From the NCBI RefSeq assembly GCF_030316885.1, contig NZ_JASZYQ010000001.1, positions 1,178,001 through 1,242,000 of the forward strand: a stretch of 64,000 nt of DNA, written 5' to 3'. How positions within the stretch are numbered: position 1 is the first letter of the stretch; every line of letters begins with the position of its first letter. Of the stretch, positions 17,823-25,683 are shown piece after piece. This DNA comes from Variovorax jilinensis (GTDB lineage Bacteria > Pseudomonadota > Gammaproteobacteria > Burkholderiales > Burkholderiaceae_C). A model generated the notes under the pieces. That model made no database searches. It was given only the letters and a program-made list of their open reading frames with translations, and was not told the DNA's origin. Made by a program: the position numbers and the translations under genes.

Positions 17823-19234
17823 GGGGGCTCCTTCGCCAGCGGTAGCGACTCGGCATCGCGGCCGGCGAATGGCGTCGCGAGGCCGGCGTCGTCGCGCCAG
17901 CGAAGCCAGGCCTCGCGGCGCTCGGGTGACACGCCGTCGGGATCGGTGCCATCGTCACCATCGCCGACCAGCCACAGCCGGCAATCGACGCTCAGGGCTG
18001 CCACCTCGCGCACGAAGCGTTCGGTGCCGCGGTCGGGGCTCGATGCCGCGCGGCAGCCGATCACGGCGCGGCGCGGACGCACGCGCGCCAGCGTGTCGAG
18101 CAGTTCGCGCCGCTGTGCCGCGCTGCCGTCGACGCGAAGGGTCTGGCCGGCCTGGAGTCGTGCAGGCGGCCAGGGCAGTTCGGGAGGCAGTTCGAAGCCG
18201 ATCGCGAACAGCGTGTCGGTGCTGCCATCCGGCGCGAGCGGCTGTCCGGGGCCGGGGGGCATGCGGCCCGGGTCGGCATCGACGATGCGGCGCGGCTCGA
18301 GCGCGGCGAAGCGCGCCAGCAGGCGCTGGAAGCCCGGCTCCGAAAGATCGGGTGCGATCGCCTGGCGGCGCAGCGTCCATACCGCGCCGCAGAGCAGCGT
18401 GAGCGCAAGCCGCGGCAGCAGGCCGTAGACCACGATGCAGCCCGTGAGCCAGAGTGCCCAGGCGCGCTGGCCTGCGCTCGCGGCCAGCGGCGACAGCACG
18501 GCCTGCGCATCGGGCACCGGAAAGCCGAGCCACGAAGGCGCCCGCCCCAGCCATTGCACGCTGTGCACGAAGAATTCGGGCTCGAGGATGGTCGTCTCCC
18601 AGTTCAGCGTGTAGTTGCGGAAGGCGAGCGCGAACAGCAGCGAGGCGACCACGACGGCGAACGAGAGCGTCCACACGGCATGGCTCACGAAGCCCAGGGC
18701 CCACGGCAGCAGCCGGGCCCGCGCCAGCAGCCGCGAGACCGCACGCAGCAGCAGCGGTGCCTGGCCGTGCCGTCCGCCTGCGACGCGCGCCGTGAGGCTC
18801 AGCCAGAGCCAGCCGAATGAAGCGGGGAAGGCGCTGAAGGGCAGCAGCAGGCCGATGAGCCAGAGCGCGAGCGTGCACAGGTGCAGCCCCAGCAGGCTGG
18901 CCAGGGCCACCACGACGTTGATCTGCCGCTCGCCGCCGAGCACGTTGCCGGCGAGCGAAAGGCCCGCGATCACGGTCAGTGCCACCAGCCCCAGCAGCAC
19001 CCAGGGCGCCCACGCCCGGGCGCGGGAGAGTTCGGCCTGCAGGCCCACGCGTTCGCCCAGCGCGCGCGCACGCGCCACGATGCGGCCCCTGCCGTCGCCG
19101 TGCGCCACCATGGCCTGTCGCATCGCCTGGGCGTCGTCGAGAGGGCCCGACGTCTCGATCAGCGCGACAGCTTCCGTGATGACCGAGTCTTGCAGCGACA
19201 GGGGCAGGAGGAGCGGTGGCGCGGCGGGATTCAA
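17819..19234 (-). CDS. DUF2868 multi-pass membrane protein
   Basis: About 471 residues from a TTG preceded by AAGGAAG. After about 80 soluble residues there are four or so transmembrane segments (WVLLGLVALTVIAGLSLAG, VVALASLLGLHLCTLALWLIG, LSFAVVVASLLFALAF, ALWLTGCIVVYGLLPRLAL) and a soluble C-terminal domain. The domain order matches DUF2868 proteins that accompany DUF3482 GTPases. It probably anchors the GTPase at the inner membrane. The exact start is not certain, since no in-frame ATG lies near. Confidence 0.8.
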   Translation of the reverse strand: MNPAAPPLLLPLSLQDSVITEAVALIETSGPLDDAQAMRQAMVAHGDGRGRIVARARALGERVGLQAELSRARAWAPWVLLGLVALTVIAGLSLAGNVLGGERQINVVVALASLLGLHLCTLALWLIGLLLPFSAFPASFGWLWLSLTARVAGGRHGQAPLLLRAVSRLLARARLLPWALGFVSHAVWTLSFAVVVASLLFALAFRNYTLNWETTILEPEFFVHSVQWLGRAPSWLGFPVPDAQAVLSPLAASAGQRAWALWLTGCIVVYGLLPRLALTLLCGAVWTLRRQAIAPDLSEPGFQRLLARFAALEPRRIVDADPGRMPPGPGQPLAPDGSTDTLFAIGFELPPELPWPPARLQAGQTLRVDGSAAQRRELLDTLARVRPRRAVIGCRAASSPDRGTERFVREVAALSVDCRLWLVGDGDDGTDPDGVSPERREAWLRWRDDAGLATPFAGRDAESLPLAKEPP

Positions 19235-19326
19235 CGGCTTCCTTGGCGAGGGTCGGGCATGGCCGGCGCACCGGTTGGAGCGCGAAATTATGCCCGCCGA
19301 GGCCCGACCCGGCGGCCCACGAAGAA

Positions 19327-19346
19327 GGGGCCGCGAATGCGGCCCC
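19327..19346 (-). terminator. Rho-independent-type terminator of the fimbrial operon
   Basis: A perfect 8-bp GC stem (GGGGCCGC / GCGGCCCC) with a four-base loop lies 26 bases past the stop of the adhesin gene. Read on the minus strand it is followed by TTCTTCGT, a modest T-rich tail. It separates the fimbrial operon from the DUF2868 gene. Confidence 0.75.
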
Positions 19347-19371
19347 GTTCCGGGAGTCAGGAGTACTCGAA

Positions 19372-20631
19372 CTAGGGATAGACGACCGTCACCGTGGATC
19401 GGGCTTGAAACGGCCCGCTCGAGATGGGGGCTGCGCTCGTCACCCCGGGCAGTCGCACGTATTGCGCGGTGAGCGGGATGCTGAAGGCCTGGTTGTCCTG
19501 TGTCGAGTTGAATGCCAGGGGCGCGCGCGTCGGGATGGTGCTGCCCGTCGGTGCCACGCCGAAGCTGAGAGGATTCGTGTCCTGGTCGTGGAACAGCCGC
19601 AGGCCCACCGTCTCCTTGCTTGCGCCGGCCGCCTGCTTGATGAACGGCGCAGCATTCTCCGCGGGATTCGCGACATCGGTGAAATAGAGATTGAACGCCT
19701 TGGGCTTCGGGCAAACCGCGTTGAGACGGAAAGCGGCCTGACCCTCGGCGCCCGCTTCGCGTGAACTGCCCTGGACGGCGATCCTGCTCGGCGATGCGGA
19801 ATCCATAGGCACGGTCTGGTTCAGCGTGGCCTGATCGAAGGTGCAGGTGGGGGCCACCGGTGGCGGCAGCGGCGGAATGGTCGGCAGCGTGGTGTTCAGG
19901 TCCGCAATCAGATCTCGTCGGCCGCAGGTGATGCTGGGAGCTTCTTTCATGGCTCCCGATGCCCAGAACGTCGCGCCGCCCTGCAGTTGGAAGCCGCTGA
20001 ACGAGCCCCCTTCGTATCTGGCGGGATTGGTGACGACCAATACGTAACGGTATCCTTGCGTGTATCTCCAGCCGTTGGCGTAGGTATAGCCGTCCCTGGG
20101 AGCAAGCGCGACCTCGGTGAAGAGGTCCCATCCCTGTGCCGCGTTTGAGACCTCGAAGGTCCAACCGTTCATGATGGTGATATAGCCGCCATAGTTCCAG
20201 GAGTTGATCGGGGCTCGTCCGCCCCATACGTCCTGCCAGACGATCGCGAGACCAACGCCCGGAATGTTGTTTAGCGGCACGGCCTTCAGGTCGGGGCTGT
20301 TACCGGCCCCACGATTCGGGACGGCGACGACAGGGGCACCCCGACTGATGCCACCGCCGAGCTGGAGCGTGAAAGTCCTGCTGAAGGTGCCCGTGTAGCG
20401 AACCTGCACGTCCGCGCTGGCAAGCACGTCGCCCACCTTCAAGTCGGAGGAATCGAGTGCGGTGTTCACTTGCCATCCCCTGGCCGGATCGAGGGGATCG
20501 GGTACGCACGTGGCTTGCGCCATCACTGCCGAAGTCGAGACGAGGGACGCGAAGCCGATCCCGAACGCAAAAGCCTTGGCGGGCCTCGCCACGAAGCGGC
20601 GGGCAGATTCTTTGAGTGATGAAATGCGCAT
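19372..20631 (-). CDS. Fimbrial tip adhesin-like two-domain protein
   Basis: 419 residues with a long signal region (cleavage near SAVMAQA). The N-terminal half is a beta-rich domain with early and central cysteines, suited to receptor binding; the C-terminal 170 residues from CTFDQATLNQTVPMD form a pilin domain with a second Cys in LNAVCPKPK and a chaperone-recognition end (STVTVVYP). This FimH-like layout and its place as last gene of the operon suggest a tip adhesin. The ligand is unknown. The start is the ATG three bases from the usher stop. Confidence 0.85.
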   Translation of the reverse strand: MRISSLKESARRFVARPAKAFAFGIGFASLVSTSAVMAQATCVPDPLDPARGWQVNTALDSSDLKVGDVLASADVQVRYTGTFSRTFTLQLGGGISRGAPVVAVPNRGAGNSPDLKAVPLNNIPGVGLAIVWQDVWGGRAPINSWNYGGYITIMNGWTFEVSNAAQGWDLFTEVALAPRDGYTYANGWRYTQGYRYVLVVTNPARYEGGSFSGFQLQGGATFWASGAMKEAPSITCGRRDLIADLNTTLPTIPPLPPPVAPTCTFDQATLNQTVPMDSASPSRIAVQGSSREAGAEGQAAFRLNAVCPKPKAFNLYFTDVANPAENAAPFIKQAAGASKETVGLRLFHDQDTNPLSFGVAPTGSTIPTRAPLAFNSTQDNQAFSIPLTAQYVRLPGVTSAAPISSGPFQARSTVTVVYP

Positions 20632-20633
20632 GA

Positions 20634-23462
20634 TCAAGATCCCTGAGTGGAGTTCGAGGCGGGGCTTGCGGCCTTTGCCAATCCCGAGCCATTGCCATTG
20701 GCCTTGGGCCGTTCCGGCTCGGCTTGGGCGCAGGACAGCACACTGCGCTGGTAGTTCTCGCCGGCGACCTTGGCAGGCAGGCTGAAGGGGATGCGGCATC
20801 CCTTGCCGTCCCAGCGTACGTACAGGTCGCCCTGGACCTGGTCCTTGTCCAGCATGGCCAGCACCCGCCCGCGGGGATCGGTGATGCCCAGGCGCAGGCC
20901 GTCGGCCTGTTCGACGATGGCACCGAAAGGCATCGGCGTGCCATCGGGCTGGCTCAGCTCGAACTGCACGCGTCGTCCCACGTTGCTCTTGAAGGTGGCC
21001 AATGCCACAGCGCCGCGGCGCGGCACGACCTGCTGCCGTCCATTGTCGAGTTCGATGTCGGCGTCCATCTGCAGGCTGCTCAGGCCGATCCAGTTGCTTC
21101 TGTAGGGAACTGCGGAGGGGACCACGGCATAGCCGTTGGCGCCCGTGGCGGCACCTCGATAGGTCGAAAGGGGCACGTCCGGCACGGGTGGATCGATCTG
21201 GGCCAGCATGAAGGTCTCGCCGACCGGCAAGCCCAGGTTGAATCCGCCCTGGTGCGCAACGATCGATCCGCTGGCCCCGAAGGTGGCGGTGCCGGAGTGA
21301 CTGCCGTAGCTGTAGCCTGCGTTCAGCGATGCGAGCGAGGTCTGCGTCGAGAGATATCCCGAGGCCGAGCCGGCGCCGTCGGAATCGCGCCCGGCGTTGA
21401 TGGAATAGCTGACGTCGCGCTCCACCGGCAGCATGCCGCTGACCCCCGCCAGCGCCGAGGTGCCGGACTTCTGATGGCTCACCGTGGTGTAGGCATTCGG
21501 CGTCGAGGGGCCTGGTGCGCCCAGTGGGAACGCCAGGGTCAACGAAAGGAGGTTGTCGCTGTAGCGGCCGTTGAGGTGGCCCGGATCCGCGTTGCGCGAG
21601 TGGGTGTAGGCCAGGTTGACGCTGACGTTTCCGAACGAGTTGCTGTAGCCCGCGGACACGCTGCGCGAACCGGACGAGTCCCAGTTCCGGGCATCGGAGG
21701 CGCTCAAGTACAGGTTGCCATAGCGGCTGCTCGAACCCAGGTTCTGGTTCAGGTAAACGCTGAAGAGATTGCGGGGGCTCGTGGACGCGGCATCGCGGAA
21801 CCCGTCGAACCCTTGATAGGGGGAAGCTCCGCCTTTTTCCGCCACGTGACCGCTCAGGGTGCGGAAGTCGTCGCTCAGGCTGCGCTGGACCGAGACGGAC
21901 AAGTTGGTGGACGACTGTTCAAAGAACTTGCCGTACAGCAGGCGCAGGCTCTCGCCGGTCTTCGTCTTGCCGTAGGTACTGCTGCGCGACTGGGACCCGT
22001 CCAGCGATACCGCGCCATACGGCGTGTTGAAGCCCGCGCCCAGCGTGTAGATCTGGTAGCCCGACGAGGCTTGCATGCCGGCCGCCAGCGTCAGATTGCC
22101 GGTCAGGCCGTACAGCATGGACGCACTGCCGAACATGGGGGTATCGGTGCCGTAGTAGTTCTGGCGGAACTGACCCACGGTCGCGTCGTACTTCAGGCGG
22201 CCTTCGCGCACCATCAGGGGCGGGCTCGAGAAAGCCTGCAGGGTGGTGCGGCGGCGCCCGTCCGCTTCGACGACGGTGATTTCCAGGTTTCCGTTGGAGC
22301 CCGACGGGGCGAGATCGCTGATCTCGAATGGCCCCGGCGCCACGTTGGCGGTATAGAGCAGAAAGCCGTTCTGCCGGACTTCGACCGTGGCATTGCTTTC
22401 CGCCACGCCGCGAATCACCGGCGCGTAGCCTTGCTCATTGTCCGGGCGCATGGCCTCGTCGGAAGCGATCTGAACGCCACGGAATCGGACCCCGTCGAAC
22501 AACTGCGAATTGGTATAGGTATCACCCACCCAGAGTTGACTGCTCAGCGAGGTGATGTCGCGCTGCACGTAGGTGTTCTGGCTTCGAAACCGGGTCGACT
22601 GCCCAGTGCCGGTGGTCACGAAGCTGTTGTTGTGCAGGTGCCAGCCGCCCATGCTCATGCCGGCGCGCAATCCCAGGCTGCTGTATTGGCTTGACGACGG
22701 GAGGGCCGAGCCGCTGGCGTAGCGCGTGTTGTAGTTGTAGTTGAGGGAGGCCGCCGGCACACCGTCGCTCCACAGCGAAGGATCGACATAGCCGCGTCGC
22801 GACCGGCTCATCGATGCCTGGGGCACGTTCACGTCCAGCCGCAGGCGCGGGGCATCGTATCGCGCGGTGGCCTGGGGGCTCATCTCGCGAATGCGGTGGC
22901 AGGAACCGTCGCCCGTGAGGCTGCCTGCCTCCTGCAGCTTGGCCATGTCCACGCCCATCAGCGTCAGCATGTCGGTGGTGAAGCAGGGCTCCACCTCGCC
23001 CGTCGCGGGGTTGGCCGAGAAGGTCACGTCCTGGCGGCCGGCCAGCAGGCTGTTCACGTAGATGTCGACCCGGTAGGTGCCCGCGAAGATCTCGCTGCCG
23101 GACAGCAGGGACTTGACGTCCACCGCGGGTCCGATGCCCTGCAGAAATGCGGTGCTGTAGCTGGGCAGCTTCAGGTAGTCCTGCACGCCGAGGTCGTTCA
23201 TCGCGACCACCGTGGCTTGCGGCTCGGCGGCCGTTCCATTCGCGTCCTTCTTCGTCGTGGTCGGCGAAAGGGTGTTGCCAGCGCCGGCCTGCGCCACGAG
23301 CACCGTGTCGCGCACTTGTGCCGATGCAGGGCGCTCGGTCTGCGCCGTTGCGCAAAAGGGAAGAAGCATCCCGAATGCGCTGTAGATGAGGCAGTTCAAC
23401 GGCGTGAGACGGAACGAACTGGACAAGCGTGCCGGGTTTGATCCGGCCCTGAGTTTCTGCAT
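20634..23462 (-). CDS. Outer-membrane fimbrial usher
   Basis: About 942 residues, normal for the FimD/PapC family. It has a signal peptide (IYSAFGMLLPFCATAQ), an N-terminal chaperone-binding domain, a 24-strand barrel with plug (VEVRQNGFLLYTANVAPGPF, ISDLAPSGSNGNLEITVVEADG), and C-terminal plug-like domains ending near a disulfide-type Cys pair (GKGCRIPF, SVLSCAQAE). It forms the secretion pore and assembles subunits handed over by the chaperone. An in-frame GTG 42 bases upstream could also start translation; the ATG at 23462 places the signal better. Confidence 0.94.
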   Translation of the reverse strand: MQKLRAGSNPARLSSSFRLTPLNCLIYSAFGMLLPFCATAQTERPASAQVRDTVLVAQAGAGNTLSPTTTKKDANGTAAEPQATVVAMNDLGVQDYLKLPSYSTAFLQGIGPAVDVKSLLSGSEIFAGTYRVDIYVNSLLAGRQDVTFSANPATGEVEPCFTTDMLTLMGVDMAKLQEAGSLTGDGSCHRIREMSPQATARYDAPRLRLDVNVPQASMSRSRRGYVDPSLWSDGVPAASLNYNYNTRYASGSALPSSSQYSSLGLRAGMSMGGWHLHNNSFVTTGTGQSTRFRSQNTYVQRDITSLSSQLWVGDTYTNSQLFDGVRFRGVQIASDEAMRPDNEQGYAPVIRGVAESNATVEVRQNGFLLYTANVAPGPFEISDLAPSGSNGNLEITVVEADGRRRTTLQAFSSPPLMVREGRLKYDATVGQFRQNYYGTDTPMFGSASMLYGLTGNLTLAAGMQASSGYQIYTLGAGFNTPYGAVSLDGSQSRSSTYGKTKTGESLRLLYGKFFEQSSTNLSVSVQRSLSDDFRTLSGHVAEKGGASPYQGFDGFRDAASTSPRNLFSVYLNQNLGSSSRYGNLYLSASDARNWDSSGSRSVSAGYSNSFGNVSVNLAYTHSRNADPGHLNGRYSDNLLSLTLAFPLGAPGPSTPNAYTTVSHQKSGTSALAGVSGMLPVERDVSYSINAGRDSDGAGSASGYLSTQTSLASLNAGYSYGSHSGTATFGASGSIVAHQGGFNLGLPVGETFMLAQIDPPVPDVPLSTYRGAATGANGYAVVPSAVPYRSNWIGLSSLQMDADIELDNGRQQVVPRRGAVALATFKSNVGRRVQFELSQPDGTPMPFGAIVEQADGLRLGITDPRGRVLAMLDKDQVQGDLYVRWDGKGCRIPFSLPAKVAGENYQRSVLSCAQAEPERPKANGNGSGLAKAASPASNSTQGS

Positions 23463-23512
23463 GGCTATTTTTCTGGCTGGCTCGGTAAATGCGAGGACGA
23501 ACACATCCCTCG

Positions 23513-23533
23513 CCGGTTCGCGTGGCGAACCGG
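23513..23533 (-). promoter_or_regulatory. Intercistronic hairpin between chaperone and usher genes
   Basis: A perfect 9-bp inverted repeat (CCGGTTCGC / GCGAACCGG) with a three-base loop lies in the 122-base gap before the usher start. Without a T-run it is more likely an mRNA-stability or attenuation element than a full terminator. Confidence 0.45.
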
Positions 23534-23584
23534 TCGTTTCGGCCCCGGGGGGCGCTGGCGGGGTGTGCGGCTAACGGGGGGCGA

Positions 23585-24349
23585 CTACTGCTTGACGCGT
23601 GGCACGAAGCTGGCATGCGCCGCCGTGGTGCCGGTCAACTGGGCCTGGTAGGCCTCGCTGCCGCCGTAGTCGTTGATCACCGAGAAGCCGAGTCTGGTGT
23701 CGGCCGGATGGCTCTTGGCAGGAAATGTCATCGTTTCTCCGGGGCCGATCATTGCCGCCGAGGAAATGCGTCGGGCTTCGCCGACGGGGCCGAGTTCGAT
23801 GTTCGGCATCGACACGTTGAAGGCGCTTGGATTCACGACCTTGAGGATCTGTGCGTCACCTTCGTTTTCCATCGACCATTGGAGTTCAGCGGGCGCTTGC
23901 GCCGCAGAGCCCGGCAATCCGACGGGACGGAAGAACACCTTGATGCGTTGGCGCACGGCAAGCTGCAGCGCATTTTCGCTATCGGTTTGCTGGGGAACTT
24001 CTTGTACGTTGAGCCACAGCACCGATTCCTTGTCGGTGGGCATGGTGCCCTTGCCGCCCGCATAAAGGACCCGCAACAATTGTTGGCCGTTGGCCTGCAT
24101 CTTGGCGAGTGGCGGCGTGACGGCGAAAGGCAATTCGCCTGAGTCGCCGGGCGTATTGCTTTCAATCCACGACTGAACCAGGATATCTGAATTCGAGTTG
24201 CGGACGATGACGTTGGCTTCCTTGTTCGATCCGTCGAACAGGACGCGGGTTGTATTGAGCGAGATTGCCGCGTACGCATTCAGGCTGCCGACGAATGTCA
24301 GCGCGATGAATAGACGTCGGGCAATGGCGTGGGTACGAAAGGCGATCAA
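23585..24349 (-). CDS. Periplasmic fimbrial chaperone
   Basis: 254 residues of the PapD family, starting at TTG. A signal peptide ends near LNAYA. The first Ig-like domain carries the usual ISLNTTRVLFDGSNKEANVIVRN start with its conserved Arg and the donor-strand G1 motif (LQLAVRQRIKVFFRP), and the second domain ends in SVINDYGG. It folds and caps pilin subunits by donor-strand complementation. It is the second gene of the operon, 70 bases after the pilin gene. Confidence 0.93.
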   Translation of the reverse strand: MIAFRTHAIARRLFIALTFVGSLNAYAAISLNTTRVLFDGSNKEANVIVRNSNSDILVQSWIESNTPGDSGELPFAVTPPLAKMQANGQQLLRVLYAGGKGTMPTDKESVLWLNVQEVPQQTDSENALQLAVRQRIKVFFRPVGLPGSAAQAPAELQWSMENEGDAQILKVVNPSAFNVSMPNIELGPVGEARRISSAAMIGPGETMTFPAKSHPADTRLGFSVINDYGGSEAYQAQLTGTTAAHASFVPRVKQ

Positions 24350-24370
24350 GATGCAAACTCACAAGAACCC

Positions 24371-24409
24371 CCCCTCTGCCGGGGAGCGATACGCATGGAA
24401 GAGGAGGGG
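24371..24409 (-). promoter_or_regulatory. Possible attenuator between pilin and chaperone genes
   Basis: CCCCTC (24371-24376) pairs with GAGGGG (24404-24409) across a 27-base loop; on the minus strand the 3' arm runs into a G-run and then TTCTTGT. A partial stop here would keep pilin in excess of assembly proteins, as known in other fimbrial operons. The stem is weak, so this is tentative. Confidence 0.3.
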
Positions 24410-24418
24410 AGGCGCCAA

Positions 24419-24985
24419 TTAGTTGTAGCTCAGCACGTAGCTGGCGGTACCGACGGCGTTGCCGGGCACGACGTCAGCCACGGCCTTACCGAGTTGACGG
24501 GTGTAGAAGGCACGCAGATCGATGTTGGCGACGCCCGCGTTCAGCGGCGCATTCAGCGTGACGGGGCCTGCGCTGAAATCCAGTGCGTTGCCGGCTTGCG
24601 TCAGCATGATCTGCACGCCTTGGGCGCCGCCGGTCACGCCGATGCCCTTGCCCGAAGCGATGCCCGGGGTCAGTGCGAGCTCGACCGAGGTGCCGGATAC
24701 GCATTCCAGCGTCAGTGCGACGTCGGTAGGCAAGGCCGTGATGGTGCCGCCGGACACGGTCGGCTGAGCCTCGGTACCGAGCGAGTCGGCCGAGACCGAG
24801 CCCATGTCGACCAGCAGGTCGCGGCCGCCTGCGCTGCCGGGGCCGTTCGTGTGGATCACGCAGCTGTCGGCGTTGATCTGGCCTTTGAAGGTGATCGTGC
24901 CGGTGGCGCCGACGGTGGCCGCCTGGCTCACGGCGGAAACGCCCAATGCCGACAGAATTGCAACGCTAAGGAAAATCTTCTTCAT
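24419..24985 (-). CDS. Major fimbrial subunit (type 1-like pilin)
   Basis: 188 residues with a signal peptide (MKKIFLSVAILSALGVSAVSQA) and a pilin domain: first Cys in INADSCVIH, second in ALTLECVSG, and the penultimate tyrosine of the subunit-interaction end (ASYVLSYN). It is the first gene behind a low-GC promoter region, as expected for the most abundant product. It polymerises by donor-strand exchange through the usher. Confidence 0.93.
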   Translation of the reverse strand: MKKIFLSVAILSALGVSAVSQAATVGATGTITFKGQINADSCVIHTNGPGSAGGRDLLVDMGSVSADSLGTEAQPTVSGGTITALPTDVALTLECVSGTSVELALTPGIASGKGIGVTGGAQGVQIMLTQAGNALDFSAGPVTLNAPLNAGVANIDLRAFYTRQLGKAVADVVPGNAVGTASYVLSYN

Positions 24986-25434
24986 GATTTTTTATTTCAA
25001 CTCTAAGAGGGGTAGCAAAAGATAGCGATTGGTCGTGCCGGATTCGGTAGCCATCTCTCTATCTAGGAACGTGCCTTTATCAGCACGAATTGAAGTTTAG
25101 GGAGGGGTCTTTCTCATTACTATCAGATAGTTCCGAAAGTCAATTGGCTATGTCAATAAGTGTGCAAATAGCGGAGAAGTCGGGGCCGATATGAATGATT
25201 TGCGGCGGCATTCGGGCAACGAATGACGGCGGCGCCGCGCACGGGAGCGAGTACGGAAGCTACCGAAGCCGTCGAGTCCCCCGGCACGGGCGTCGGCGCG
25301 AACGCCGGCGGCACGACGGGATTCGCCCGGCTGAAAAAGGGGCCATCGAAGGCGCCTTAAACCTGGATCGGAATGGCGACCTGTGGGGGCGCGAGATGGG
25401 TGCCGGCCGAACGCAAGCCGGAGCACCAAGAAAA
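24986..25434. other. Gene-free region upstream of the fimbrial operon
   Basis: The first 170 bases (to about 25160) are markedly AT-richer than the surroundings and hold the candidate fimbrial promoter and a palindrome. From 25160 to 25434 the DNA is GC-rich again; the open frames there have no family features and I see no gene. Confidence 0.6.
25116..25156 (-). promoter_or_regulatory. Candidate fimbrial promoter with palindromic operator
   Basis: On the minus strand there are two -35-like hexamers, TTGACA (25156-25151) and TTGACT (25143-25138). With a 16-base spacer the second is followed by AGTAAT (25121-25116). A perfect 13-base palindrome, ACTATC-A-GATAGT on the plus strand (25119-25131), lies across the -10 area, where a repressor or activator could bind. 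The transcript would run about 130 bases before the pilin ATG. Confidence 0.45.
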
Positions 25435-25457
25435 ACGGGGCTGCCAAGCAGCCCCGT
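25435..25457 (-). terminator. Rho-independent terminator of the microprotein gene
   Basis: A 9-bp stem ACGGGGCTG / CAGCCCCGT with a five-base loop is followed on the minus strand by TTTTTCTTGG. It is 44 bases past the stop of the 24-codon gene and is the best-formed terminator in the window. Confidence 0.85.
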
Positions 25458-25501
25458 GAACCCTCGTCGCGGCGAGGGCAGTAAGGAGGAGAGTCGGTGG
25501 T

Positions 25502-25576
25502 TCAGCGAAGGCCGAAGAACGAAAGCACGGCAACCACGACAACGACCAGACCGACGATGTAGATGATGGAATTCAC
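25502..25576 (-). CDS. 24-residue single-helix membrane microprotein
   Basis: A 24-codon gene starting at GTG. The product is almost one transmembrane helix: MNSIIYIVGL, a run of five valines, then AVLSFFGLR. AAGAGGAG lies eight bases before the start and a strong terminator follows the stop, so it is a complete stand-alone unit. I believe similar 24-residue proteins ending in FFGLR are common in beta- and gammaproteobacteria, but no function is known to me. It lies upstream of, and transcribed away from, nothing else: the next gene on this strand (ABC exporter) ends 107 bases upstream. Confidence 0.78.
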   Translation of the reverse strand: MNSIIYIVGLVVVVVAVLSFFGLR

Positions 25577-25683
25577 GGTGTAGACTCCTCTTGTTGAAGA
25601 CGTGTCTACTGTGCGCCCGGGGGCCGTCTTCCGGATGTCGGCCTTCGTCACCGCGGCCTGTAGGACTCCCATTCGATCGCGTC

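Noticed and set aside
25195-25566. 123-codon plus-strand frame upstream of the ABC gene
   Set aside because: Arg/Gly-rich, overlaps the terminator and microprotein, no recognisable start signal.
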